Shown: positions 38,339 through 51,619 of the stretch, piece after piece | Layout: the number at the start of each line of letters is the position of its first letter | Numbering within the stretch: the stretch's first letter is position 1 | Assembly: GCA_946800325.1 (NCBI GenBank) | Contig: OX326957.1 | Span: 25,887,054 to 25,951,053, forward strand | From: Luzula sylvatica | Taxonomy: Eukaryota > Streptophyta > Magnoliopsida > Poales > Juncaceae | Direction: 5' to 3' | DNA length: 64,000 nt | Notes under the pieces: generated by a model | The model's database searches: none | The model's input: only the letters and a program-made list of their open reading frames with translations | What the model was told of the DNA's origin: nothing | Program-made: the position numbers and the translations under genes

Positions 38339-40261
38339 TATGGGTAAAACAAGCAAAATACTCAATTTTCGTGTCGCAATCGAAATACGCCATAATTGAA
38401 GATTAACACAAACAAATTTCAATTTTTTCAAAAATTTCTTAGAAATGCAAAAACACAAGTCTAACACCTTCAGAAATATTTAAATAAGACATTTTTATAA
38501 AAAAATGGTAAAACTGAAGTGTAACACAAGCAAAATACTCAATTTTCATGTCATACTCGAAAAACTCCATAATTGAAGACTCTCACACACAAATTTCAAT
38601 TATTTCAAAAATTTCTTAGAAATGCAAAATCCGAAGTCTAACACCGTCAGAAAATTTCAAATAACATATTTTTATAAAAAATGTTAAAATTCAAGTGTAA
38701 CACAAGCAAAATACTCAATTTTCATGTCATACTTAAAATACTCCATAATTGAAGAGTCACACACACAAATTTTAATTATTACAAAAATTTCTTAAAAATG
38801 CAAAAACAGAAGTCTAACACCTTCAAATAATTCAATTAATATATTTTTTTTAAAAATGTTAAAATATAAGGGTAAAACAAGCAAAATACTCAATTTTCGT
38901 GTCGCACTCGAAATACTCCATAATTGAAGACTAACACACACAAATTTCAATTTTTTCAAAAATTTCTTAGAAATGCAAAAACACAAGTCTAACACCTTCA
39001 GAAATATTTAAATAAGATATTGTTATAAAAAATGTTAAAATTGAAGTGTAGCACAAGTGAAATACTCAATTTTCATGTGATACTCGAAAAACTCCATAAT
39101 TGAAGACTCTCACACACAAATTTCAATTATTTCAAAATTTTCTTAGAAATGCAAAAACCGAAGTCTAACACCTTCAGAAAAATTCAAATAAGATATTTTT
39201 ATAAAAAATGTTAAAATTCAAGTGTAACACAAGCAAAATACTCAATTTTCATGTCATACTCAAAATACTCCATAATTGAAGAGTCACACAAACAAATTTC
39301 AATTATTTCAAAAATTTCATAAAAATGAAAAAATGGAAGTCTAACACGTTCACAAAATTCAACGAAAATATTTATAAAAAAAAAAATTAAAATTGAAGTG
39401 TAACACAAGCACAATACTCAATTTTCATGTGGCACTCCAAATACTCCATAATTCAAGACTAAAACATACAAATTTAAATTTTTTCGAAAACTTCTTAAAA
39501 ATGCAAAAGCAGAAGCTTAACACCTTCAGAAATATTCAAATAAGATATTTTTATAAAAAATAATTGAAGTGTAACACAAGCAAAATACTCAATTTTCATG
39601 TCATACTCAAAATACTCCATAATTGAAGAGTCACACACACAAATTTCTATTTTATGAAAAAATTATTAAAAATTGAAAAACAAAAGTCAAACACCTTCAA
39701 AAAATTCCATGAAAATATTTTTAAAAAATATATAAAAATTGAAGTGTAACACAAGCACAATACTCAATTTTCATGTGGCACTCGAAATACTCCATAATTC
39801 AAGACTAACACGTACAAATTTAAATTTTTTCAAAAATTTCTTTAAAATGCCAAAACAGAAGTCTAACACCATCAGAAAAAATCAAATAAGATATTTTTAT
39901 AAAAAATAATTGAAGTATAACACAAGCAAAATACTTAATTTTCATGTCATACTCATAATACTCCATAATTGAAGACTCACACACACAAATTTCTATTTTT
40001 TCAAAAATTTATTAAAAATGGAAAAACAAAAGTCTAACACCTTCAAAAAATTCAATGAAAATATTTTTAAAAAAAATATTAAAATTGAAGTGTCACACAA
40101 GCACAATACTCAATTTTCATGTGGCACTCAAAATAATCCATAATTCATGACTAACACATAAAAATTTAAATTTTTTCAAAAATTTCTTAAAAACGAAAAA
40201 ACAGAAGTCTAACACTTTCAAATAATTCAATTAATATATTTTTTTTAAAAATGTTAAAATA
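38339..40261 (+). repeat. Block 5 HOR copy 6, 13-mer reduced to 11
   Basis: This copy matches copy 5 closely but is 346 bp shorter (1,923 bp). The loss is in register: at about 39390-39410 the P7 opening ATTGAAGTGTAACAC joins the GCACAATACTC continuation of the monomer two positions further on. Both partners read ATTGAAGTGTAACAC, so the exact breakpoint lies inside that shared stretch. The GTGATACTCG marker of copies 4 and 5 is retained. Confidence 0.88.
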
Positions 40262-42184
40262 TATGGGTAAAACAAGCAAAATACTCAATTTTCGTGTCGC
40301 AATCGAAATACTCCATAATTGAAGATTAACACAAACAAATTTCAATTTTTTCAAAAATTTCTTAGAAATGCAAAAACACAAGTCTAACACCTTCAAAAAT
40401 ATTTAAATAAGACATTTTTATAAAAAAATGGTAAAACTGAAGTGTAACACAAGCAAAATACTCAATTTTCATGTCATACTCGAAAAACTCCATAATTGAA
40501 GACTCTCACACACAAATTTCAATTATTTCAAAAATTTCTTAGAAATGCAAAATCCGAAGTCTAACACCGTCAGAAAATTTCAAATAACATATTTTTATAA
40601 AAAATGTTAAAATTCAAGTGTAACACAAGCAAAATACTCAATTTTCATGTCATACTTAAAATACTCCATAATTGAAGAGTCACACACACAAATTTTAATT
40701 ATTACAAAAATTTCTTAAAAATGCAAAAACAGAAGTCTAACACCTTCAAATAATTCAATTAATATATTTTTTTTAAAAATGTTAAAATATAAGGGTAAAA
40801 CAAGCAAAATACTCAATTTTCGTGTCGCACTCGAAATACTCCATAATTGAAGACTAACACACACAAATTTCAATTTTTTCAAAAATTTCTTAGAAATGCA
40901 AAAACACAAGTCTAACACCTTCAGAAATATTTAAATAAGATATTGTTATAAAAAATGTTAAAATTGAAGTGTAGCACAAGTGAAATACTCAATTTTCATG
41001 TCATACTCGAAAAACTCCATAATTGAAGACTCTCACACACAAATTTCAATTATTTCAAAAATTTCTTAGAAATGCAAAAACCGAAGTCTAACACCTTCAG
41101 AAAAATTCAAATAAGATATTTTTATAAAAAATGTTAAAATTCAAGTGTAACACAAGCAAAATACTCAATTTTCATGTCATACTCAAAATACTCCATAATT
41201 GAAGAGTCACACAAACAAATTTCAATTATTTCAAAAATTTCATAAAAATGAAAAAATGGAAGTCTAACACGTTCACAAAATTCAACGAAAATATTTATAA
41301 AAAAAAAAATTAAAATTGAAGTGTAACACCAGCAAAATACTCAATTTTCATGTGGCACTCAAAATACTCCATAATTCAAGACTAAGACATACAAATTTAA
41401 ATTTTTTCGAAAACTTCTTAAAAATGAAAAAACAGAAGTCTAACACCTTCAGAAAAATTCAAATAAGATATTTTTATAAAAAATAATTGAAGTGTAACAC
41501 ATGCAAAATACTCAATTTTCATGTCATACTCAAAATACTCCATAATTGAAGAGTCGCACACACAAATTTTTATTTTTTCAAAAAATTATTAAAAATTGAA
41601 AAACAAAAGTCAAACACCTTCAAAAAATTCAATGAAAATATTTTTAAAAAAAATATAAAAATTGAAGTGTAACACAAGCACAATACTCAATTTTCATGTG
41701 GCACTCGAAATACTCCATAATTCAAGACTAACACATACAAATTTAAATTTTTTCAAAAATTTCTTTAAAATGCCAAAACAGAAGTCTAACACCTTCAGAA
41801 AAAATCAAATAAGATATTTTTATAAAAAAAAATTGAAGTATAACATAAGCAAAATACTCAATTTTCATGTCATACTCAAAATACTCCATAATTGAAGACT
41901 CACACACACAAATTTCTATTTTTTAAAAAATTTATTAAAAATGGAAAAACAAAAGTCAAACACCTTCAAAAAATTCAATGAAAATATTTTTAAAAAAAAT
42001 ATTAAAATTGAAGTGTAACACAAGCACAATACTCAATTTTCAAGTGGCACTCAAAATAATCCATAATTCAAGACTAACACATACAAATTTCAATTTTTTC
42101 AAAAATTTCTTAAAAATGAAAAAACAGAAGTCTAACACCTTCAAATAATTCAATTAATATATATTTAAAAAAAATGTTAAAATA
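40262..42184 (+). repeat. Block 5 HOR copy 7, 11-mer, alpha type
   Basis: Alpha markers are GTAAAACTGAAG at P2 (near 40438) and GTAGCACAAGTGAAATAC at P5 (near 40967). CGCAATCGAAAT in P1 links it to copies 5 and 6. From here rightwards alpha and beta copies alternate. Confidence 0.85.
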
Positions 42185-43761
42185 TATGGGTAAAACAAGC
42201 AAAATACTCCATTTTCGTGTCGCACTCGAAATACTCCATAATTGAAGATTAACACAAACAAATTTCAATTTTTTCAAAAATTTCTTACAAATGCAAAAAC
42301 ACAAGTCTAACACCTTCAGAAATATTTAAATAAGATATTTTTATAAAAAATGGTAAAATTGAAGTGTAACACAAGCAAAATACTCAATTTTCATGTCATA
42401 CTCGAAAAACTCCATAATTGAAGACTCTCACACACAAATTTCAATTATTTCAAAAATTTCTTAGAAATGCAAAATCCGAAGTCTAACACCTTCAGAAAAT
42501 TTCAAATAACATATTTTTATAAAAAATGTTAAAATTCAAGTGTAACACAAGCAAAATACTCAATTTTCATGTCATACTCAAAATACTCCATAATTGAAGA
42601 GTCACACACACAAATTTCAATTATTACAAAAATTTCTTAAAAATAAAAAAACAGAAGTCTAACACATTCAAATAATTCAATTAATATATTTTTTAAAAAA
42701 ATGTTAAAATATAAGGGTAAAACAAGCAAAATACTCAATTTTCGTGTCGCACTCGAAATACTCCATAATTGAAGACTAACACACACAAATTTCAATTTTT
42801 TCAAAAATTTCTTAGAAATGCAAAAACACAAGTCAAACACCTTCAGAAATATTTAAATAAGATATTTTTATAAAAAATGTTAAAATTGAAGTGTAACACA
42901 AGCAAAATACTCAATTTTCATGTCACACTCGAAAAACTCCATAATTGAAGACTCTCACACACAAATTTCAATTATTTCAAAAATTTCTTAGAAATGCAAA
43001 AATCGAAGTCTAACACCTTCAGAAAAATTCAAATAAGATATTTTTATAAAAAATGTTAAAATTCAAGTGTAACACAAGCCAAATACTCAATTTTCATGTC
43101 ATACTCAAAATACTCCATAATTGAAGAGTCACACAAACAAATTTCAATTATTTCAAAAATTTCTTAAAAATGAAAAAATAGAAGTCTAACACCTTCAAAA
43201 AATTCAACGAAAATATTTATAAAAAAAAAAATTAAAATTGAAGTGTAACACCAGCAAAATACTCAATTTTAATGTGGCACTCAAAATACTCCATAATTCA
43301 AGACTAAAACATACAAATTTAAATTTTTTCTAAAACTTCTTAAAAATGCAAAAACAGAAGCCTAACACCTTCAGAAAAATTCAAATAAGATATTTTTATA
43401 AAAAATAATTGAAGTGTAACACAAGCAAAATACTCAATTTTCATGTCATACTCAAAATACTCCATAATTGTAGAGTCACACCACACAAATTTCTATTTTT
43501 TCAAAAAATTATTAAAAATTGAAAAACAAAAGTCAAACACCTTCAAAAAATTCAATGAAAATATTTTTAAAAAATATATAAAAATTGAAGTGTAACACAA
43601 GCACAATACTCAATTTTCATGTGGCACTCAAAATAATCCATAATTCAAGACTAACACATACAAATTTAAATTTTTTCAAAAATTTCTTAAAAATGAAAAA
43701 ACAGAAGTCTAACACCTTCAAATAATTCAATTAATATATTTTTTTTTTAAATGTTAAAATA
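42185..43761 (+). repeat. Block 5 HOR copy 8, 9-mer, beta type
   Basis: Length is 1,577 bp. P1 has the beta ATACTCCATTTTCG and CTTACAAATGC; P5 has GTAACACAAGCAAAATAC with GTCACACTCG. Near 43590-43650 P9 (AAGCACAATACTC) continues as P11 (CTCAAAATAATCC, CTTCAAATAATTC), so P10 and one P9/P11 equivalent are lost: again a two-monomer step. Confidence 0.86.
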
Positions 43762-45681
43762 TATGGGTAAAACAAGCAAAATACTCAATTTTCGTGTCGC
43801 ACTCGAAATACTCCATAATTGAAGATTAACACAAACAAATTTCAATTTTTTCAAAAATTTCTTAGAAATGCAAAAACTCAAGTCTAACACCTTCAAATAT
43901 TTAAATAAGACATTTTTATAAAAAAATGGTAAAACTGAAGTGTAACACAAGCAAAATACTCAATTTTCATGTCATACTCGAAAAACTCCATAATTGAAGA
44001 CTCTCACACACAAATTTCAATTATTTCAAAAATTTCTTAGAAATGCAAAATCCGAAGTCTAACACCTTCAGAAAATTTCAAATAACATATTTTATAAAAA
44101 AATTTAAAATTCAAGTGTAACACAAGCAAAATACTCAATTTTCATGTCATACTCAAAATACTCCATAATTGAAGAGTCACACACACAAATTTCAATTATT
44201 ACAAAAATTTCTTAAAAATAAAAAAACAGAAGTCTAACACCTTCAAATAATTCAATTAATATATTTTTTTTAAAAATGTTAAAATATAAGGGTAAAACAA
44301 GCAAAATACTCAATTTTCGTGTCGCACTCGAAATACTCCATAATTGAAGATTAACACACACAAATTTCAATTTTTTCAAAAATTTCATAGAAATGCAAAA
44401 ACACAAGTCTAACACCTTCAGAAATATTTAAATAAGATATTGTTATAAAAAATGTTAAAATTGAAGTGTAGCACAAGTGAAATACTCAATTTTCATGTCA
44501 TACTCGAAAAACTCCATAATTAAAGACTCTCACACACAAATTTCAATTATTTCAAAAATTTCTTAGAAATGCAAAAACCGAAGTCTAACACCTTCAGAAA
44601 AATTCAAATAAGATATTTTTATAAAAAATGTTAAAATTCAAGTGTAACACAAGCAAAATACTCAATTTTCATGTCATACTCAAAATACTCCATAATTGAA
44701 GAGTCACACAAACAAATTTCAATTATTTCAAAATTTTTATAAAAATGAAAAAATGGAAGTCTAACACGTTCACAAAATTCAACGAAAATATTTATAAAAA
44801 AAAAAATTAAAATTGAAGTGTAACACCAGCAAAATACTTAATTTTCATGTGGCACTCAAAATACTCCATAATTCAAGACTAAGACATACAAATTTAAATT
44901 TTTTCGAAAACTTCTTAAAAATGCAAAAGCAGAAGTCTAACACCTTCAGAAAAATTCAAATAAGATATTTTTATAAAAAATAATTGAAGTGTAACACAAG
45001 CAAAATACTCAATTTTCATGTCATACTCAAAATACTCCATAATTGAAAAGTCGCACACACAAATTTTTATTTTTTCAAAAAATTATTAAAAATTGAAAAA
45101 CAAAAGTCAAACACCTTCAAAAAATTCAATGAAAATATTTTTAAAAAAAATATAAAAATTGAAGTGTAACACAAGCACAATACTCAATTTTCATGTGGCA
45201 CTCGAAATACTCCATAATTCAAGACTAACACATACAAATTTAAATTTTTTCAAAAATTTCTTTAAAATGCCAAAACAGAAGTCTAACACCTTCAGAAAAA
45301 ATCAAATAAGATATTTTTATAAAAACAAATTGAAGTATAACATAAGCAAAATACTCAATTTTCATGTCATACTCAAAATACTCCATAATTGAAGACTCAC
45401 ACACACAAATTTCTATTTTTTTAAAAATTTATTAAAAATGGAAAAACAAAAGTCGAACACCTTCAAAAAATTCAATGAAAATATTTTTAAAAAAAATATT
45501 ATAATTGAAGTGTAACACAAGCTTAATATTCAATTTTCAGGTGGCACTCAAAATAATCCATAATTCAAGACTAACACATACAAATTTCAATTTTTTCAAA
45601 AATTTCTTAAAAATGAAAAAACAGAAGTCTAACACCTTCAAATAATTCAATTAATATATTTTTAAAAAAAATGTTAAAATA
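43762..45681 (+). repeat. Block 5 HOR copy 9, 11-mer, alpha type
   Basis: Alpha markers are GTAAAACTGAAG near 43927 and GTAGCACAAGTGAAATAC near 44466. A private TATTCAATTTTCAGG appears near 45528. With the preceding 9-mer it forms one alpha/beta cycle; sequence around 41662 recurs near 45159 (3,497 bp later) and again near 49177. Confidence 0.85.
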
Positions 45682-47774
45682 TATGGGTAAAACAAGCAAA
45701 ATACTCCATTTTCGTGTCGCACTCGAAATACTCCATAATTGAAGATTAACACAAACAAATTTCAATTTTTTCAAAAATTTCTTACAAATGCAAAAACACA
45801 AGTCTAACACCTTCAGAAATATTTAAATAAGATATTTTTATAAAAAATGGTAAAATTGAAGTGTAGCACAAGCAAAATACTCAATTTTCATGTCATACTC
45901 GAAAAACTCCATAATTGAAGACTCTCACACACAAATTTCAATTATTTCAAAAATATCTTAGAAATGCAAAATCCGAAGTCTAACACCTTCAGAAAATTTC
46001 AAATAACATATTTTTATAAAAAATGTTAAAATTCAAGTGTAACACAAGCAAAATACTCAATTTTCATGTCATACTCAAAATACTCCATAATTGAAGAGTC
46101 ACACACACAAATTTCAATTATTACAAAAATTTCTTAAAAATAAAAAAACAGAAGTCTAACACATTCAAATAATTCAATTAATATATTTTTTAAAAAAATG
46201 TTAAAATATAAGGGTAAAACAAGCAAAATACTCAATTTTCGTGTCGCACTCGAAATACTCCATAATTGAAGACTAACACACACAAATTTCAATTTTTTCA
46301 AAAATTTCTTAGAAATGCAAAAACACAAGTCTAACACCTTCAGAAATATTTAAATAAGATATTGTTATAAAAAATGTTAAAATTGAAGTGTAACACAAGC
46401 AAAATACTCAATTTTCATGTCACACTCGAAAAACTCCATAATTGAAGACTCTCACACACAAATTTCAATTATTTCAAAAATTTCTTAGAAATGCAAAAAT
46501 CGAAGTCTAACACCTTCAGAAAAATTCAAATAAGATATTTTTATAAAAAATGATAAAATTCAAGTGTAACACAAGCCAAATACTCAATTTTCATGTCATA
46601 CTCAAAATACTCCATAATTGAAGAGTCACACAAACAAATTTCAATTATTTCAAAAATTTCATAAAAATGAAAAAATGGAAGTCTAACACGTTCACAAAAT
46701 TCAACGAAAATATTTATAAAAAAAAAAATTAAAATTGAAGTGTAACACCAGCAAAATACTCAATTTTCATGTGGCACTCAAAATACTCCATAATTCAAGA
46801 CTAAGACATACAAATTTAAATTTTTTCGAAAACCTCTTAAAAATGCAAAAGCAGAAGTCTAACACCTTCAGAAAAATTCAAATAAGATATTTTTGTAAAA
46901 AATAATTGAAGTGTAACACAAGCAAAATACTCAATTTTCATGTGGCACTCAAAATACTCCATAATTCAAGACTAAAACATACAAATTTAAATTTTTTCGA
47001 ACACTTCTTAAAAATGCAAAAACAGAAGCCTAACACCTTCAGAAAAATTCAAATAAGATATTTTTATAAAAAATAATTGAAGTGTAACACAAGCAAAATA
47101 CTCAATTTTCATGTCATACTCAAAATAGTCCATAATTGAAGAGTCACACACACAAATTTCTATTTTTTCAAAAAATTATTAAAAATTGAAAAACCAAAGT
47201 CAAACTGCTTCAAAAAATTCCATGAAAATATTTTTAAAAAATATATAAAAATTGAAGTGTAACACAAGCACAATACTCAATTTTCATGTGGCACTCGAAA
47301 TACTCCATAATTCAAGACTAACACATACAAATTTAAATTTTTTCAAAAATTTCTTTAAAATGCCAAAACAGAAGTCTAACACCTTCAGAAAAAATCAAAT
47401 AAGATATTTTTATAAAAAATAATTGAAGTATAACACAAGCAAAATACTCAATTTTCATGTCATACTCAAAATACTCCATAATTGAAGACTCACAGACACA
47501 AATTTCTATTTTTTCAAAAATTTATTAAAAATGGAAAAACAAAAGTAAAACACCTTCAAAAAATTCAATGAAAATATTTTTAAAAAAAATATTAAAATTG
47601 AAGTGTCACACAAGCACAATACTCAATTTTCATGTGGCACTCAAAATAATCCATAATTCAAGACTAACACATACAAATTTAAATTTTTTCAAAAATTTCT
47701 TAAAAATGAAAAAACAGAAGTCTAACACCTTCAAATAATTCAATCAATATATTTTTTTTAAAAATGTTAAAATA
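45682..47774 (+). repeat. Block 5 HOR copy 10, 12-mer, beta type
   Basis: Length is 2,093 bp. Beta markers are ATACTCCATTTTCG, CTTACAAATGC and GTCACACTCG. One additional monomer lies near 46912: it opens as P8 (GAAGTGTAACACAAGCAAAA) and from CATGTGGCAC onwards is P7. The switch is within CAATTTTCATGT. It is the only clear odd-numbered length change in the block. Confidence 0.84.
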
Positions 47775-49698
47775 TATGGGTAAAACAAGCAAAATACTCA
47801 ATTTTCGTGTCGCACTCGAAATACTCCATAATTGAAGATTAACACAAACAAATTTCAATTTTTTCAAAAATTTCTTAGAAATGCAAAAACACAAGTCTAA
47901 CACCTTCAGAAATATTTAAATAAGACATTTTGATAAAAAAAAAATGGTAAAACTGAAGTGTAACACAAGCAAAATACTCAATTTTCATGTCATACTCGAA
48001 AAACTCCATAATTGAAGACTCTCACACACAAATTTCAATTATTTCAAAAATTTCTTAGAAATGCAAAATCCGAAGTCTAACACCTTCAGAAAATTTCAAA
48101 TAACATATTTTTATAAAAAATGTTAAAATTCAAGTGTAACACAAGCAAAATACTCAATTTTCATGTCATACTTAAAATACTCCATAATTGAAGAGTCACA
48201 CACACAAATTTTAATTATTACAAAAATTTCTTAAAAATGCAAAAACAGAAGTCTAACACCTTCAAATAATTGAATTAATATATTTTTTTTAAAAATGTTA
48301 AAATATAAGGGTAAATCAAGCAAAATACTCAATTTTCGTGTTGCACTCGAAATACTCCATAATTGAAGATTAACACACACAAATTTCAATTTTTTCAAAA
48401 ATTTCTTAGAAATGCAAAAACACAAGTCTAACACCTTCAGAAATATTTAAATAAGATATTGTTATAAAAAATGTTAAAATTGAAGTGTAGCACAAGTGAA
48501 ATACTCAATTTTCATGTCATACTCGAAAAACTCCATAATTGAAGACTCTCACACACAAATTTCAATTATTTCAAAAATTTCTTAGAAATGCAAAAACCGA
48601 AGTCTAACACCTTCAGAAAAATTCAAATAAGATATTTTTATAAAAAATGTTAAAATTCAAGTGTAACACAAGCAAAATACTCAATTTTCATGTCATACTC
48701 AAAATACTCCATAATTGAAGAGTCACACAAACAAATTTCAATTATTTCAAAAATTTCATAAAAATGAAAAAATGGAAGTCTAACACGTTCACAAAATTCA
48801 ACGAAAATATTTATAAAAAAAAAATTAAAATTGAAGTGTAACACCAGCAAAATACTCAATTTTCATGTGGCACTCAAAATACTCCATAATTCAAGACTAA
48901 GACATACAAATTTAAATTTTTTCGAAAACTTCTTAAAAATGCAAAAGCAGAAGTCTAACACCTTCAGAAAAATTCAAATAAGATATTTTTATAAAAAATA
49001 ATTGAAGTGTAACACAAGCAAAATACTCAATTTTCATGGCATACTCAAAATACTCCATAATTGAAGAGTCGCACACACAAATTTTTATTTTTTCAAAAAA
49101 TTATTAATTATTGAAAAACAAAAGTCAAACACCTTCAAAAAATTCAATGAAAATATTTTTAAAAAAAATATAAAAATTGAAGTGTAACACAAGCACAATA
49201 CTCAATTTTCAAGTGGCACTCGAAATACTCCATAATTCAAGACTAACACATACAAATTTAAATTTTTTCAAAAATTTCTTTAAAATGCCAAAACAGAAGT
49301 CTAACACCTTCAGAAAAAATCAAATAAGATATTTTTATAAAAACAAATTGAAGTATAACGTAAGCAAAATACTCAATTTTCATGTCATATTCAAAATACT
49401 CCATAATTGAAGACTCACACACACAAATTTCTATTTTCTAAAAAATTTATTAAAAATGGAAAAACAAAAGTCAAACACCTTCAAAAAATTCAATGAAAAT
49501 ATTTTTAAAAAAAATATTAAAATTGAAGTGTAACACAAGCACAATACTCAATTTTCAAGTGGCACTCAAAATAATCCATAATTCAAGACTAACACATACA
49601 AATTTCAATTTTTTCAAAAATTTCATAAAAATGAAAAAACAGAAGTCTAATACCTTCAAATAATTCAATTAATATATTTTTAAAAAAATGTTAAAATA
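47775..49698 (+). repeat. Block 5 HOR copy 11, 11-mer, alpha type
   Basis: Length is 1,924 bp with alpha markers GTAAAACTGAAG near 47947 and GTAGCACAAGTGAAATAC near 48485. Monomer P4 has a private GGGTAAATCAAGC and GTGTTGCACTCG (CpG to TpG) near 48310-48345. Confidence 0.85.
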
Positions 49699-51619
49699 TA
49701 TGGGTAAAACAAGCAAAATACTCCATTTTCGTGTCGCACTCGAAATACTCCATAATTGAAGATTAACACAAACAAATTTCAATTTTTTCAAAAATTTCTT
49801 ACAAATGCAAAAACACAAGTCTAACACCTTAGAAATATTTAAATAAGATATTTTTATAAAAAATGGTAAAATTGAAGTGTAACACAAGCAAAATACTCAA
49901 TTTTCATGTCATACTCGAAAAACTCCATAATTGAAGACTCTCACACACAAATTTCAATTATTTCAAAAATTTCATAGAAATGCAAAATCCGAAGTCTAAC
50001 ACCTTCAGAAAATTTCAAATAACATATTTTTATAAAAAATGTTAAAATTCAGGTGTAACACAAGCAAAATACTCAATTTTCATGTCATACTCAAAATACT
50101 CCATAATTGAAGAGTCACACACACAAATTTCAATTATTACAAAAATTTCTTAAAAATAAAAAAACAGAAGTCTAACACATTCAAATAATTCAATTAATAT
50201 ATTTTTTAAAAAAATGTTAAAATATAAGGGTAAAACAAGCAAAATACTCAATTTTCGTGTCGCACTCGAAATACTCCATAATTGAAGACTAACACACACA
50301 AATTTCAATTTTTTCAAAAATTTCTTAGAAATGCAAAAACACAAGTCTAACACCTTCAGAAATATTTAAATAAGATATTGTTATAAAAAATGTTAAAATT
50401 GAAGTGTAACACAAGCAAAATACTCAATTTTCATGTCACACTCGAAAAACTCCATAATTGAAGACTCTCACACACAAATTTCAATTATTTCAAAAATTTC
50501 TTAGAAATGCAAAAATCGAAGTCTAACACCTTCAGAAAAATTCAAATAAGATATTTTTATAAAAAATGTTAAAATTCAAGTGTAACACAAGCCAAATACT
50601 CAATTTTCATGTCATACTCAAAATACTCCATAATTGAAGAGTCACACAAACAAATTTCAATTATTTCAAAAATTTCTTAAAAATGAAAAAATAGAAGTCT
50701 AACACCTTCAAAAAATTCAACGGAAATATTTATAGAAAACAATATTAAAATTGAAGTGTAACACCAGCAAAATACTCGATTTTAATGTGGCACTCAAAAT
50801 AATCCATAATTCAAGACTAAAACATACAAATTTAAATTTTTTCGAAAACTTCTTAAAAATGCAAAAACAGAAGCCTAACACCTTCAGAAAAATTCAAATA
50901 AGATATTTTTATAAAAAATAATTGAAGTGTAACACAAGCAAAATACTCAATTTTCATGTCATACTCAAAATAGTCCATAATTGAAGAGTCACACACACAA
51001 ATATCTATTTTTTCAAAAAATTATTAAAAATTGAAAAAGAAAAGTCAAACATCTTCAAAAAATTCCATGAAAATATTTTTAAAAAATATATAAAAATTGA
51101 AGTGTAACACAAGCACAATACTCAATTTTCATGTGGCACTTGAAATACTCCATAATTCAAGACTAACACATACAAATTTAAATTTTTTCAAAAATTTCTT
51201 TAAAATGCCAAAACAGAAGTCTAACACCTTCAGAAAAAATCAAATAAGATATTTTTATAAAAAATAATTGAAGTATAACACAAGCAAAATACTCAATTTT
51301 CATGTCATACTCAAAATACTCCATAATTGAAGACTCACACACACAAATTTCTATTTTTTCAAAAATTTATTAAAAATGGAAAAACAAAAGTCAAACACCT
51401 TCAAAAAATTCAATGAAAATATTTTTAAAAAAAATATTAAAATTGAAGTGTAACACAAGCACAATACTCAATTTTCATGTGGCACTCAAAATAATCCATA
51501 ATTCAAGACTAACACATACAAATTTAAATTTTTTCAAAAATTTCTTAAAAATGAAAAAATAGAAGTCTAACACCTTCAAATAATTGAATCAATATATTTT
51601 TAAAAAAAAATTTTAAATA
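49699..51619 (+). repeat. Block 5 HOR copy 12, 11-mer, beta type
   Basis: Length is 1,921 bp. Beta markers are ATACTCCATTTTCG, CTTACAAATGC near 49800 and GTCACACTCG near 50435. Together with copy 11 it is the third recognisable alpha/beta pair. Confidence 0.84.

Noticed and set aside
31532..40261. Near-identical copies as an assembly artefact
   Set aside because: Copies 3-6 carry distinct substitutions and one has a clean 346-bp deletion, so they are not simple re-use of one read. Copy number still needs checking with reads.
28139..50353. Family of near-identical ~67-codon minus-strand frames at each HOR copy
   Set aside because: They look conserved as proteins only because the HOR copies are nearly identical at DNA level. 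They fall in P1/P3/P4/P11 monomers, do not exist as such in other blocks, and indels break them freely.
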